Shown here: one piece after another, positions 35,601-46,455 of the stretch
Layout of the letters: every line of letters starts with the position of its first letter
How positions within the stretch are numbered: the first letter of the stretch is position 1
Notes under the pieces: generated by a model
What the model saw: only the letters and a program-made list of their open reading frames with translations
The model's database searches: none
Told to the model about the DNA's origin: nothing
Assembly (NCBI GenBank): GCA_018389105.1
Contig: JACATO010000319.1
Coordinates: 186,001 to 250,000, forward strand
From: Nautilus pompilius
Lineage: Eukaryota > Mollusca > Cephalopoda > Nautilida > Nautilidae
Length of the DNA: 64,000 nucleotides
Direction: 5' to 3'
Program-made: the position numbers and the translations under genes

Positions 35601-38600
35601 GGTAACTGGCTTTAAATTTAAAAGGAAAACTTTACAGAGCTTATCCAACCATCAAGACAATTACCCCAAACTCAGCAATCGATACTGTTTATGCATCCAA
35701 AAGCTACAGTTATGTCCAGCATCTGCTCTATTTAATTCATCTCAAATATTCTGCAAGCATACAAATGAATACGCTAGTGGAGAGGTGGTCAAAGAGCAGC
35801 AAGCCAACTGACTTGAAAAGGTTTCCATTAAGTTGAAATTCTCTGCATCAGAAATTAATTTTCAAGCCTACGCTTTGGAAATGATAAACCTGCCTATAAT
35901 GCAAACCTTAATCTGGTACACTAACAATTATATAAGGTTTTGTTATTATTATTATTATTATTTTCATTAACTTGAAAGCAGATGCACATGGAATACAAGA
36001 AACTTCACCTCTAATTAAATTGTTCTAATTATAAATACTGTGTGGCGACTAGTAGTCAGGTGTCTTAGAAAGATGCCATGCTTACTCTGTCCGTTATTGT
36101 ACATGTCAATTTCTCTGGTCATGAACTGTACATCAATCTGCAGTTTGCGATTACTTTCCCGCAGCTTTGCCACATCATCAGCCTGTAAAACACGGAAAAA
36201 AATTTTTTTTTTATATATATATATATTATATATATATACTAGTTTCCTTAAAGCAACAGTGGTCACACCACTGCTGGTAGTATAGTACACCAGCAAAAAG
36301 TTTAATAAATTGTAACCACTGCTTATCTTTCTTTAAATTTCATTTTGGCTGAGAAACTGACAGCTTGTTTGCATTTGTTCTGCCTCCTCCAGCCATTGTC
36401 TATTTAGACCACATATCCATCAGAAGACATAAATAATCCCCTTAGCTAAGCTTATTGATTAACATTCTATAAAGGGCATCCACAGCAAAAGTAGAAAGAT
36501 CAGTGATTTATCCCTTTCCTTGGCTGACGCTATAAGGTGGACATTTTGGTCGACCTATATGGCTTCACTATGGCTAGCGGACATCCCTAAGATAGGGGCC
36601 TGCACCAACAAAAAGTCCAAAACTTACTTAGCTAGCTGCCATTGTGGATAGGGTTTCTCCTGCTAAATTTACAAGGGCAAGTGGCAGCTTCTTCATCCTC
36701 TTAAAAGACAGACAATACAGAAGTGCCAGGAAATTATTATGGCTCTCACTTTAATTCCATCAGAGCAATAACGCACGCTGTCTTGAGAGTTTCACAGCCA
36801 ATAGCCTTGATCTAGCATAAACACAGCAGCGAACTAAAAGCTGCTGCTGCTGGTGGTGGGTGTCACCGGTGCTCCACATTTTTGAGGAGGAAGTGGTGCA
36901 TGGTTACCCATGCCGCCAAATGCCTCGATTTTGGCAAGGCAGGAGAGTAATTTTAACCGTGACACTAGCCAGACGCCATACGCAGCCCAAGACTGAACTA
37001 CAGCCAAATCACAACTACTATTGAGCTTGCTACGCTAATCCAGTTAATTAGTAATTGCCTTAGTCTGCCATAAAACCTAATCTGACGCCGCAATTAACAC
37101 AACACGGAACATTAATTCCAGTAAACAGAAATGCGCACAAAATACCAAATGGAAAAACTGGCTCAGCAGCGACTGTCCTGGTAGGTTATTCGAACAGACC
37201 CCATCTTTATGCTAATGGCGGTGATTCAGTCAGACAACCCAGCTGTCTAGTACAGTTTTACTAGCTGCGTAATCAATATCTACAATTATCCAGTGGGGAC
37301 AGGTTCTTGTTTAGTACTTTCCCTGCAATCAAAGCTGGTAGTTTTCAAAATGTTAATAAAAAACCTGGTAAAAATTCTAGACACAAGAAGCATCTTGTTT
37401 AAGTGCAGCGCGTGTTGTAACATATGGAGGAGCAAATTCTACTTGTGGCCTCTCAATATTTTTAAAGTACTTACACCTTCTGCCTCAGCCAACCTACCCA
37501 GAAAAGTATTCCAAACAGATACAACAAGATTACCGAATATTTAGTCAACTTGATTGTTTATTTAATCCATGCTTAGTTAGCTGTGCCTGGTAAAACACTG
37601 CATGCTACCAGCATTGAGAGGAGGTCTAAATCTACATCATTCTTTCTAAGTGCCTAAGGATTAACCACATTTATTAAACAAGTATCTATTTAGTTTCACT
37701 TCTTAAAAACCATTAGGGTTACCTGTTTTACCTATTTGCATTCAGGTATCCATAATTTTTAGAAAACACTATAAACTTAGTTAGTGCTGATATATATTCT
37801 CTAGTCCCCCCACCCAACTTTAAGCCGATTTAAAAGACACAAGGGGCTAAAACTCACAGAGGGAAAACTGGAACTTCTGTGGCTTCTTCGAAGAAACAGT
37901 TCCTTCTCCATCTGTCTCACATCATCCCTCAGCTGCTGAAGCTTCCTGCACTCAGCATCATGTATGTTATTCAGCTTATTGTATCGAGCTTGCTGGTGTG
38001 AAATTAAAGCTTAAAAACATTTTTTAGAAAAAAATAAAGATAAGTGTTTTAGAATATTGCTGTCTATGCTACTGCAAGATTTTTATTACTTTGTGGAGAA
38101 ATCAGTCAAAGATTTTGACAGACGTTCTTCCCCAGAAACAGCCATTTTTAAGTTGAGGCTCCAATCTCGTTCCAAGTTCAAACTTGGTTACAAAGAAACT
38201 TCAATAACCATGGCTAACACACAAACTAAATTTCTATACTGCATCCTACCCCTATCTCTGATAGATTAGTCTCCATGCCAATTCTATTACATGAGGAGTG
38301 TTTCTGTTATCAAGACTTAATAACCCTAATTAATTCCCTTCATTCAATCACCAGAGAAAACCTTTACTTACATTTACATAAAAATGGCTGACTTGCAATA
38401 GATATAAAAGTAATAATAAAATAAAATAAATTCATAACAATATTTTAAAAATTCATTTAATACCAAAAAACTACAATAGCACTCTGATATCTTGAGGACT
38501 TTTGTTTCTGGCAAGTATAAATATACTGTATAAAAATTATCTGCAATCTTGCAGCAAAATTAGCAAATAGTAATTGTAGCAGAACATTACCTTTGGTATA

Positions 38601-41600
38601 TGCTACATCCTCTTGTACAGCACTAGATTGTTGCCTCTCTCTCTGTGAAGAATCCGAGGAACTCAAGCTACTGTGGCTGGATGCTGGCGAAATACCTGGG
38701 TGCTGATTCACTTGGCCATCATGTTCCTGAATCATTATCACATTTCCTTGATCACTATCCATGCTTGAAGAACGGCTAGGGCATGAACGACTGGCTATAC
38801 TGGTTACAGTGGATCTGCTAGGTGGCAAATGCACTACAGCTGACGTATTCTGAACAGTATTACTATTGTTTGAGTAAGCAGATTTTCCATCGCTATGTAT
38901 CATTGTTGAGTAAACAGAACGCGTAGAGTTTGGCAACAGATTAGATTGTGGTGCATGGTCCATAGGCTTATACACCGGTAAATAACGCACCTGTGACTGG
39001 ACGCTGTCAGGTCCCAAACTCGTTAGTTCAACCACTCTGGAAGAGTTATGGGGCTGTGTGTTCTGTTTGCTATTTGGGAAAGGAGAGCCCATGTTCTGAG
39101 AAGGATGACAAGGTGGTGAGATATTTGAATGTGACACATTCTGATGCTGATCTATCACCAACGGATTTATGTAAAAAGTGGACTGGTTTGGTGAAGTGCT
39201 GTCCAGGTAGATTTCAGCATGGGCTGAATGCTGGGAAGACTGCAGAAGATGGTGTGGCCAGTTTGGCTGCATCGCTGAATTAAACACATTGGGTCGAGGC
39301 CGTGTCCGAGACGAGTCAAGATGGTTAAAGGCAGTATTTCCCTGATACCTGCTGAATGCTGGTGTTTGGGAATATGTACTGGAAACATTATGACCATCAT
39401 GAACTTCGGGTTTTGAAGTTATGTGTTGCACCTCAATTTGTTGAACTGGTGATGATAATTGATTGGAAAGATTGGATTGTTGATATACACTGCAGTTTAT
39501 GTTTGGAATTTGTTTTGGAGAATTTGAAACAGGCCTCTTTGCATTACTTCCATAAAACTCTGCATTTGTATTAGAAAAGGCACTTTCATTTCTATTTCCG
39601 GAAATTTGAAGTTCATGGAATTGGTTAAGCGGGTTGTTTTGCCCATATAAATATTTGGGGCTCTCTCTGTTTAGCGCTTCCATACACTTTTCCTTGTTGT
39701 TGCAGTACTGTAAGAAATTAAAGAAAAAGAGTTTTAAAAATTAGAAAACAAAATTTACATAAAATTCCATTTAGCAACATAATGATTTGTTAAATCATTG
39801 ATTCTAATCACTGCCTGGGCATTTATTGGAACTCAACAAAATTAGAAAGTTGAAAATGGGAAATTATTGGGGACAAAAAAGTCAAAATCTGCTAAAAACA
39901 AAGCCCTTATCTATGTAAGAATTAATATTATATGAGAACATCTCAGAGATAATAAAAGCCAAGTAACACTGAATATACACGACAGACAGCATAGATTTGA
40001 ACGATAAAAAGGGACAAATCAACAGTATTTTGTTTGATGCGGTTTTATCACTGGATCTAACAGGACAGTCATTTTCAGTATCACTGTAGTCTTTGTCATG
40101 GCACTGGAGTTCTAGCTCTTCATCCTCTGTCACGTCTAGGCGCTCATTATGCTGCAAAATGCTTTGCAATCCAGCGATACGAATCACAAAAACTCCAATT
40201 TATCGTTGTCTGAATCAGAATCTGTGTCCAACAACATTGCATCTTCTGTCTCCACTAAAACATCGGATGTGCCAATCCTCGAAAAGAAGGAATTCCATAC
40301 ATCTTAGGCCATGGGAAAAGGCAACTCCTGCTTTCTTATGTGGCCCAGCCTTTGCAACCGCATGCTCTGAGTTTACCATCCAGTTATGCAGTTTCTTCTG
40401 GATGTTCACCTGATCAGCCAGCCTGTGCATGAGTTCACCGTCTCTTTTATCACTTCAGTTGGGTCTCTCAGTTCACAGCCTGCAGACAACTGTTCCAGTT
40501 CATTCAGACTAAACCTCCTGCAGGAACAACAGGGATGTAAACTAACTCTTCCCTAAACACAACACACAATGCTTAATGATACGAGACTTTGAAATCATGG
40601 CTGTCAGGGGTTAAATGACAAAATAACATCAAGTGCACCAAGGGATGAAAGCATACTAACATAACAAAAAAAAAGATACTACTTTGTTTTCGTTTTTTTT
40701 CCTATCAAAAAGGTATTTGATTTTGATCAATATTTTTTTTTCTTAGAAATATTTCTAGTCATTCATTTTTTAAAATTTAATTTATTTTTCAACATTAGTC
40801 TGCTTCCTTTGCTGTTGCACAACCCCCTTCAGAGCTCACAATAACAAAACCAAACCACTACCCTTTTATTCAATACAAATTGTAAACGTCTTTGGTCTTG
40901 TCCAGATTTATCAGTTATTTTTTAATGAGTCTGTGCTTGTTAGCTGTAACTTTTACATGAATACTTATACAAAGTTCGGACAAACGATCAGCTGCCATTG
41001 TTGACCTCAGTCATGTTTTCGCCCTTCTCATTGTGCTAAACAACCTTTCTGCTGTGCAGGTTGTTACTGGTGATGTTAGAGCAGTATGAATTGTTTGATG
41101 AATGGAAGAGAATGGATCATTGAACTCTAACAACTCAATAATGGGTCCATTCTTTAATTTGCTAACACACCCTGTTTTTGACCACATCTCAAACCAGGTG
41201 ATAGCTTCAGCTTCCAAGTTCTCAATTTTGTATTATAGTCAAACAAGAAATAAATGCCTCTGTACCTGAAGCTGTAGTGGTCAGTATGCTTTACCGATCA
41301 AGAACGTGTTCAAAGTTACTGGATAAAAATTCTATTTTGCAGTCCAAATTTTTAGATAGTTGTCGCACATTTGAGAGAGAGATCTCTCTTTAGACTCTCA
41401 TGGAAAAATTTTGATAGCTCTGATCGCGCCAACTGTATTGTGTATCTCAGGTACATAATTCAAGTCATTCACAACCAGATCAAGTTTATGAGCAGCACAA
41501 TGGGGGAAAAAAAAAAAAAAAAAAACAGCTTTTGGACACTTGTTTATTGTAACTTGCATGGCCCTTTCCTTTCCTGCCATTGTAGAGCACCCATCATATC

Positions 41601-44600
41601 CACCTTGGCCATGTAGTTTCTCTAGATTCAAACCAAACTTTGTACACTGATCAATGAGAGTATTGGCAATGGAAGGAGCATCCAGTTCAAACGGTCTTTC
41701 AAATCCAAGAAATCCCTCCCAGGTAATATTTTCAGTGGTCATTATGTCAACAAAACACACACCAAGCGACAATTGCTCCTTTCCAGAGATATCAGCAACT
41801 TTCATCAGCAATTACTGAAAATTCAGTGAAGTCATTTGCTGAAGAAACTTTCCCTGATAGTTTCTTTGCAGAGACTGATTAGATCATTTCCTACACAGAC
41901 ATGTATAGAGATAGCTGGAGCATTTTCTAAATGGTCTCGTGACATCTCATCTCTTGATTCAATATAAAAATTAAACAAGCTTTGAACATTTCCAGTTGTG
42001 CTTCCTTTATCGCAAAGCAATGTCGTGCGTACAACAAAAACAGAATGGTCAACAATATTGGATATAATACTTTCCGGTTCCATCCAACATTCCACTTCAA
42101 AGCTCTGTCCAGTCGATACACAGAGTTCGTTTCTGGTTTTTTCCTGATGATCAAAAGGTTACCTTGTAGAAGTTGCCATGAAGACTCCGTGCATTCCATG
42201 AACTGGCTGTGGGAATATTTGGCAATTTGTACACATTCATTTATCCACACATAAACTTCATCCTTTTTAAAAGTAGAATTTGTTTAAGATTGTCCATTAG
42301 TTTTATGGACAAACTAACCATCAGAATGATTAGGTTGATCACATTCATCTGTAGCTGCTAAATCTGGCATTGCTTGTAAGTTCTTACCTTCTCTGTTTCT
42401 AATTTCCATTTTGCTAAAACTTTCTGAGGTCCAATTTCAAAAGAGGATTAACGAAATATCTAAAATAAATACAAATGTAAACCGTACCAGACTTGACTGG
42501 GGTCACACAGCTATTGGATGGGGATTTCTTTGCCTATTTTATAGCCTTGCGGGATCTCAACAGTGGCTCCTCCCGTTTGGTTTGATTAACCAGTTAGAAG
42601 TGCTGCTGGGGTCACTACCTAACTAATTATTTTTTAATTAACCTATCAGCTTGCTTTTCAAAACCAGACTGAGACACAGATGGTTTAGCTATTTACTTTG
42701 ATATACACAGGCTCTGCCAGTGCCTTATATTATATTTTCCTCTATTGCTACTCTCTCTCCAGCCTCTGACCTTTTGGCCAGGTGTGATCAGACTCGTTAT
42801 TTCTTTCCTGATTCACCACGCACCAGCGAGCATGGTGAATTGGGCAACAACAAAAAACAATGCCACCATTACACTATCACCATCAACTTTCTGGGAGTGA
42901 GGGGTGGTGGGGGGGGAGTTGCCTCACCCCAACCTCCTTTGCAGACACCCATGTTTGAAATGAGCGAGTGGACACTGAAAAGTGGCAGTGGCGCAGTAGA
43001 TGCAGTAAAAAGCGCAGGAAGCAGCGATCAAATGCAGTCCTGCCCAATCTTTCCAGAGTGTTACCAAACAAGGCAACGTCCCACGAATGCTCCAGGGACG
43101 CTAAGTACATATGTAGGGAGATGCCTCATCGACAGACAAACATCAAGAATTGAGAGAGAGAGAGAGCCGACCATGTCTTCAATAAACTAATCATGTGCCT
43201 AAACATTCTTAAAGCCGTGCGTTCACTGAGATGATTTCTTGAATAATCAATGCAGCAGGGTTAGGATTAAAAAAAAAAAAGAACCCGTCAAGTTACCAAG
43301 TCATAAAGAGAGAGGGGAGTTACAAAACTTTTCTTTCGCAGAAATTTGAACAGACAGCACATCTGTTAAATAGAAATGAATTGAGTGCACTCTTCAGCTG
43401 CTTCATCTCAGAAATAAGGATGCTAATGTTCCAGTGCACCTCTTTTATGATTGCCCTGTGATTGTCTTCCTAGTCAGAATGGAAACGGCAGACAAAAGTC
43501 ACTTTTTTTTTACAAATTGTCACTGGATATTTGAGAGAGAGAACTAAACACCTAGAAGTTTTTCAAACGAACGTTGTTCACTTTCAACTAAACGAAGCAC
43601 CTGTATAGGCTGAGGAAAAACAAAAATACCAAAAAATACAGTGGCTGAAAATCAAACAAGTACAATAGAAAAAAATACAGCTGATGGCAAGTGTATTATA
43701 AAGAATAGATTTGTTTTAAAAAATTCCATATTATGAAGCTTGAAATCTAAGCAAAGGATAGCATCTAGATTTTGATTATCAGTTTTGTTTGGTCAATACA
43801 TTTGAAGAAAAATACACATATGAAACCAAGCGAAGACTTTCATACAAGGACGTTATACGAGGTCTGTTCAAAAAAAGACCGGACTTTAGTCATACAAAAT
43901 TTATTGCCCGAATTACAGCATTATACATGCTTGTCCCCTTCAAAGTACCCCCCCCCTGCTTGCAACGCACCGCTCCCATTGTTTCTGCCACTGTTGGAAT
44001 ACTCCTTGGAACTCGTTTTCTGAGATGGCTTGTAATTGTCCCAGCGAATTCTGTTTAATCTCGTCTACACTTTGGAAACGACGTCCTTTTATGGTGGTTT
44101 TCAGCTTGGGAAAAAGGAAAAAGTCTGCTGGGGCCAAGTCTGGAGAGTACGGAGGGTGGGGAAGGACGACCGTTTCTTTGGAGGCCAAAAACTTGCAGAC
44201 AAGCAGAGACGAGTGACTAGGCGCGTTGTTGTGGTGCAACACCCAGCTCTTGTTTTGCCACAACTCGGGCCTTTTCCAGCACATCTTCCTTCAAACATTT
44301 TAAAAAACTTCTACGTAGAACTCCTTGTTCACAGTCTGACCTTGTGGCGCGAATTCATAATGGATTACTCCTCGACAGTCAAAAAACACAATCAACATCG
44401 ACTTCAAATTTGATCGGCTCATGCACGCTTTTTTCGGTCGGGGGCGACATTTTCCCAACCCACTGCGACAATTGTGCCTTGGTTTCCACATCGTAGCCAT
44501 AAACCCAAGTTTCATTTCCTGTGATGATAGTTTTCATGAAGTTTGCGTTGCTTCTTGAACGATCACGCAGCTCTTGGCTGATGATCACCCAGTTCTCTTT

Positions 44601-45771
44601 CTGGTCGTAGGTCAACAGACATAGCACGAGTTTTGCAGAGAGGCGATGCATGTCAAGTTTTTCGGTCAAAACTTCGTGGCACGACCTGATGCTGATACCG
44701 ACTTCCTCAGCAACCTCTCGCACAGTCAAACGACGATTTGCACGAATCACAGAACGAACAGTATCGATGTTTTCATCGTTTGTTGACGTCGAAGGTCGTT
44801 CTGATCTTGAATTTTCCTCAAACGATGTTCTGCTCGATTTAAACCGCTTAAACCACTCGTGACATTGTGATCAGCTCATGTAGTCCTCCTCAAAGGTCTG
44901 CTGGAGCAAATCCCATGTTTCAGTAAAAGTTTTGCCAATCTTAAAGCAAAATTTCACACACACACATTCCATAAGATCTTTCATCTTCACTTCACAGAGG
45001 GGTTGACAGCACGTGTTACTTTCAAAGCTCTAGATGGGTAACTGATCAGAATAGCAAGAGGCCCCAGGCAATGTTATGTCACAGAAGGTTGTTGCTACAC
45101 AACACAACTTGTCGGAGCTCGATCGTTGCAGTGGTTCATGAGCTACAACAAAAGTCCGGCCTTTTTTTTGAACAGACCTCATACAGCGTGTTATGTAAAG
45201 TAAAAGTAATCAACTATTAAAAAAAACAAAACATTCTAATAATATGTACAAATTAAATAAAATAAGACAAAAAGTTTTAAAATACTAATATACCTTGTAC
45301 CATGATGTTTATTTCAATCTCTGTCTTTACCAAAACTTATTTGTAGCTATTCCAGTTTAAAACTAGCCCAAATGCTCTCAAATCCTCTTTCTGGAACTTT
45401 TACTAACTTAATTTCACACTGGTTATAGTCGCAAGACCTACGTACATCTTATGCACTGAATTTTGAGTTCCAAGTATTCGTTGTCTCTAAAGGTAAGTTT
45501 ATACTGCCGATTCAGACTGAAGCTGGTGGTAGTCTTATACATTACAAAGAAGAGAGCGGCAAGCATTAAAGCCGTGCCCTCTCCAGTTCAAACGTGTCTA
45601 ACTGAAGGCCACTGCGCACACCCCTAATAAGCTCTCTGTTGTCCAAACGGAAAATTAAAACATACGTACCTCCTTCATTTTACTCACCAAGATGTTTTCA
45701 GGAAATTCTGGGTATTTTTCCTTGAGCTCCATAAACAACTGCTTAGTTAAATCTCCCTCTAAAGCTGCCAT
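32634..45771 (-). CDS. TAB2/TAB3-like TAK1-binding adaptor (CUE + coiled coil + NZF), complete
   Basis: Coding exons in transcript order: 45771-45670, 39707-38591, 37988-37858, 36182-36086, 33843-33739 and 32857-32634 (TAG). They total 1776 nt (591 aa plus stop), in frame throughout. The N-terminus ([20 protein letters not shown]) with [20 protein letters not shown] and [15 protein letters not shown] is a CUE domain. A Ser/Pro/Asn/Gln-rich middle (one 1117-nt exon) follows. Next come a coiled coil ([20 protein letters not shown], then [20 protein letters not shown]), a polyproline linker, and a RanBP2-type NZF finger [20 protein letters not shown]. This order is unique to TAB2/TAB3, which bind K63-linked ubiquitin through the NZF and bring TAK1 to TRAF complexes to activate NF-kB/JNK. 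The human proteins are about 690-710 aa, so this one is shorter in the linker. The start is the first ATG of the CUE exon (strong context, A at -3). TAB2 and TAB3 are vertebrate duplicates, so no single symbol is assigned. Confidence 0.93.
32858..37857 (-). other. TAB introns between coiled-coil, linker and NZF exons
   Basis: Introns run 33738-32858, 36085-33844 and 37857-36183, all GT-AG on the minus strand. They are AT-rich. They hold an exact 62-base tandem duplication (34097-34222), (TA)n near 36211-36238 and poly-T runs near 35210. No other gene was recognised. Confidence 0.75.
34097..34222. repeat. Exact tandem duplication of a 62-base unit
   Basis: The text from TCTTTCCCGTTACTCAGCAC to AACATGGCCCA occurs twice in direct succession (34097-34158 and 34159-34220) with no difference seen, plus two further shared bases. 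The absence of divergence indicates a recent duplication or an assembly artefact. It lies in a TAB intron. Confidence 0.92.
40030..40520 (-). pseudogene. Unidentified degenerate coding relic
   Basis: Minus-strand frames in succession read [20 protein letters not shown], then [20 protein letters not shown] with [19 protein letters not shown], then an acidic stretch [20 protein letters not shown], then [20 protein letters not shown]. Frameshifts near 40430 and 40270 and a stop near 40198 break it. The acidic SD/DE-rich text resembles linkers in some DNA-transposase ORFs, but I do not recognise a family. It may belong to an older insertion in this intron. Confidence 0.35.
41010..42413 (-). pseudogene. 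hAT-superfamily transposase relic (DUF4371/ZMYM1-like)
   Basis: Minus-strand blocks in order: a possible start [20 protein letters not shown] near 42410; [10 protein letters not shown] and [13 protein letters not shown]; then [58 protein letters not shown] and [15 protein letters not shown]; and finally [19 protein letters not shown]. These match the DUF4371 region and the C-terminal hAT dimerisation motif of ZMYM1-type hAT transposases. Frameshifts near 42095 and 41815, a poly-A insertion near 41510-41525 and a gap of middle sequence show it is dead. Terminal inverted repeats were not found. It lies in a TAB intron. Confidence 0.75.
43858..45181 (-). mobile_element. mariner element, full length (1324 bp)
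   Basis: The left end CGAGGTCTGTTCAAAAAAAG and the right end, in reverse complement TGAGGTCTGTTCAAAAAAAA, are near-perfect inverted repeats that continue for about 30 bases. TA dinucleotides flank it at 43856-43857 and 45182-45183. The 1.3 kb length is normal for mariner. It carries one minus-strand transposase, described separately, and sits in the CUE-splitting TAB intron. Confidence 0.92.
43940..44984 (-). pseudogene. mariner transposase, inactive
   Basis: From a likely ATG at 44984 the frame reads through a paired-like N-terminal domain ([35 protein letters not shown]) into the catalytic domain. It spans about 348 codons, the usual mariner length. The first catalytic motif reads [11 protein letters not shown] (TGDETW in active relatives) and the second HHNNAPSH (HHDNAPSH), so two aspartates of the D,D34D triad are Asn. 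The third, [11 protein letters not shown], is intact. An in-frame TGA at about codon 38 and at least two frameshifts around 44285-44380 also break it. Both Asp-to-Asn changes are single G-to-A transitions on the coding strand. The cleavage and transfer reaction cannot be supported by this copy. Confidence 0.9.
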
Positions 45772-45804
45772 GTTTTGATGGTCTCACTACAAACTTCGGT
45801 AAAC
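45772..45804 (-). other. 5' UTR part of the TAB start-codon exon
   Basis: A TTTCAG acceptor ends at 45805, leaving 33 bases of leader before the TAB ATG. The context AAAACATGG has A at -3 and G at +4, which is favourable for initiation. The acceptor implies at least one upstream leader exon. Confidence 0.7.
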
Positions 45805-46326
45805 CTGAAAGCACACAACACAACACAGCATGGAGTCCATGTCACACTGACAATATCAGGATGTAGATGGATTCTGAAGGTGAAAAAATACGAAGCTAAT
45901 ATTTCCTAGCTTTCGACGTACACGTGCCCGATTCATTAGTGGATGTAAAAGAATGAGAACATTGAGAGAGTACTACTGAATACAGTCTATTTTCTGATGC
46001 ATTTTTCCTAAACAAGGTATTTTAAGGTCTGCCATTTTTTCTGGTTCAATAAGTTTGTTTTTAAATCCTTTTGAATTTAGAAAGTATCCAACCTCGACAA
46101 TTCAAATGAAACATCCCAAAGAAATGTTGCTATTTGTATTTGGAGGACATGGCTAGTTTCTTTCTTTTTTTGGAATTTGAAAAATTTTTTTAAATTAAGA
46201 AAATGTCAGAAATTAAAATAAATTCTAAAAAAAAAAAAAAAAAAATAGGTGAAAAAAAATTGCAAAATCCCTAATGTATTTCATTCAGACACATACTATC
46301 TTTAAATTAAGGAATTATTAACTTAC

Positions 46327-46455
46327 TGACGAAATACTGCCACAGTTCACAAATTCGAAGAGCTTGCGAGGTGTCCATGACAACCACAGAAGAAAAAAAA
46401 AGCTGCAGATCTACATATTCTGGGTCAGATATCTCAAACTCTCTGCTGAGCTGGT
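46327..46455 (-). other. Candidate non-coding leader exon of TAB with an upstream start codon
   Basis: A 129-base segment is bounded by a good acceptor (TTTTGTTCCAG) and donor (GTAAGT) on the minus strand. It is open in one frame for its whole length. Spliced to 45804 it contains an ATG (46378) in strong context (GTCATGG) whose frame runs MDTSQALRICELWQYFVS... and stops at about 45743, overlapping the TAB start in another frame. I treat it as leader sequence; it could instead be a chance open exon or part of an unrecognised gene. Confidence 0.4.

Larger units (their letters stand above)
39708..45669 (-). other. TAB intron between the CUE half-exons (6 kb, transposon-filled)
   Basis: This intron splits the CUE domain after SKMKE. 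It contains an unidentified coding relic (about 40030-40520), a hAT transposase relic (about 41010-42413), GA and poly-A tracts, and a complete mariner element (43858-45181). All these relics read on the minus strand, like the host gene. Confidence 0.8.

Noticed and set aside
38457-38590. C-terminal part of the 408-aa open frame in the large TAB exon
   Set aside because: It is read-through past the donor at 38590; the coiled-coil exon continues the real protein.
42720-43190. 156-aa plus-strand open frame
   Set aside because: It contains a G-rich tract and GAGA repeat, lacks any domain, and lies between transposon relics in an intron.
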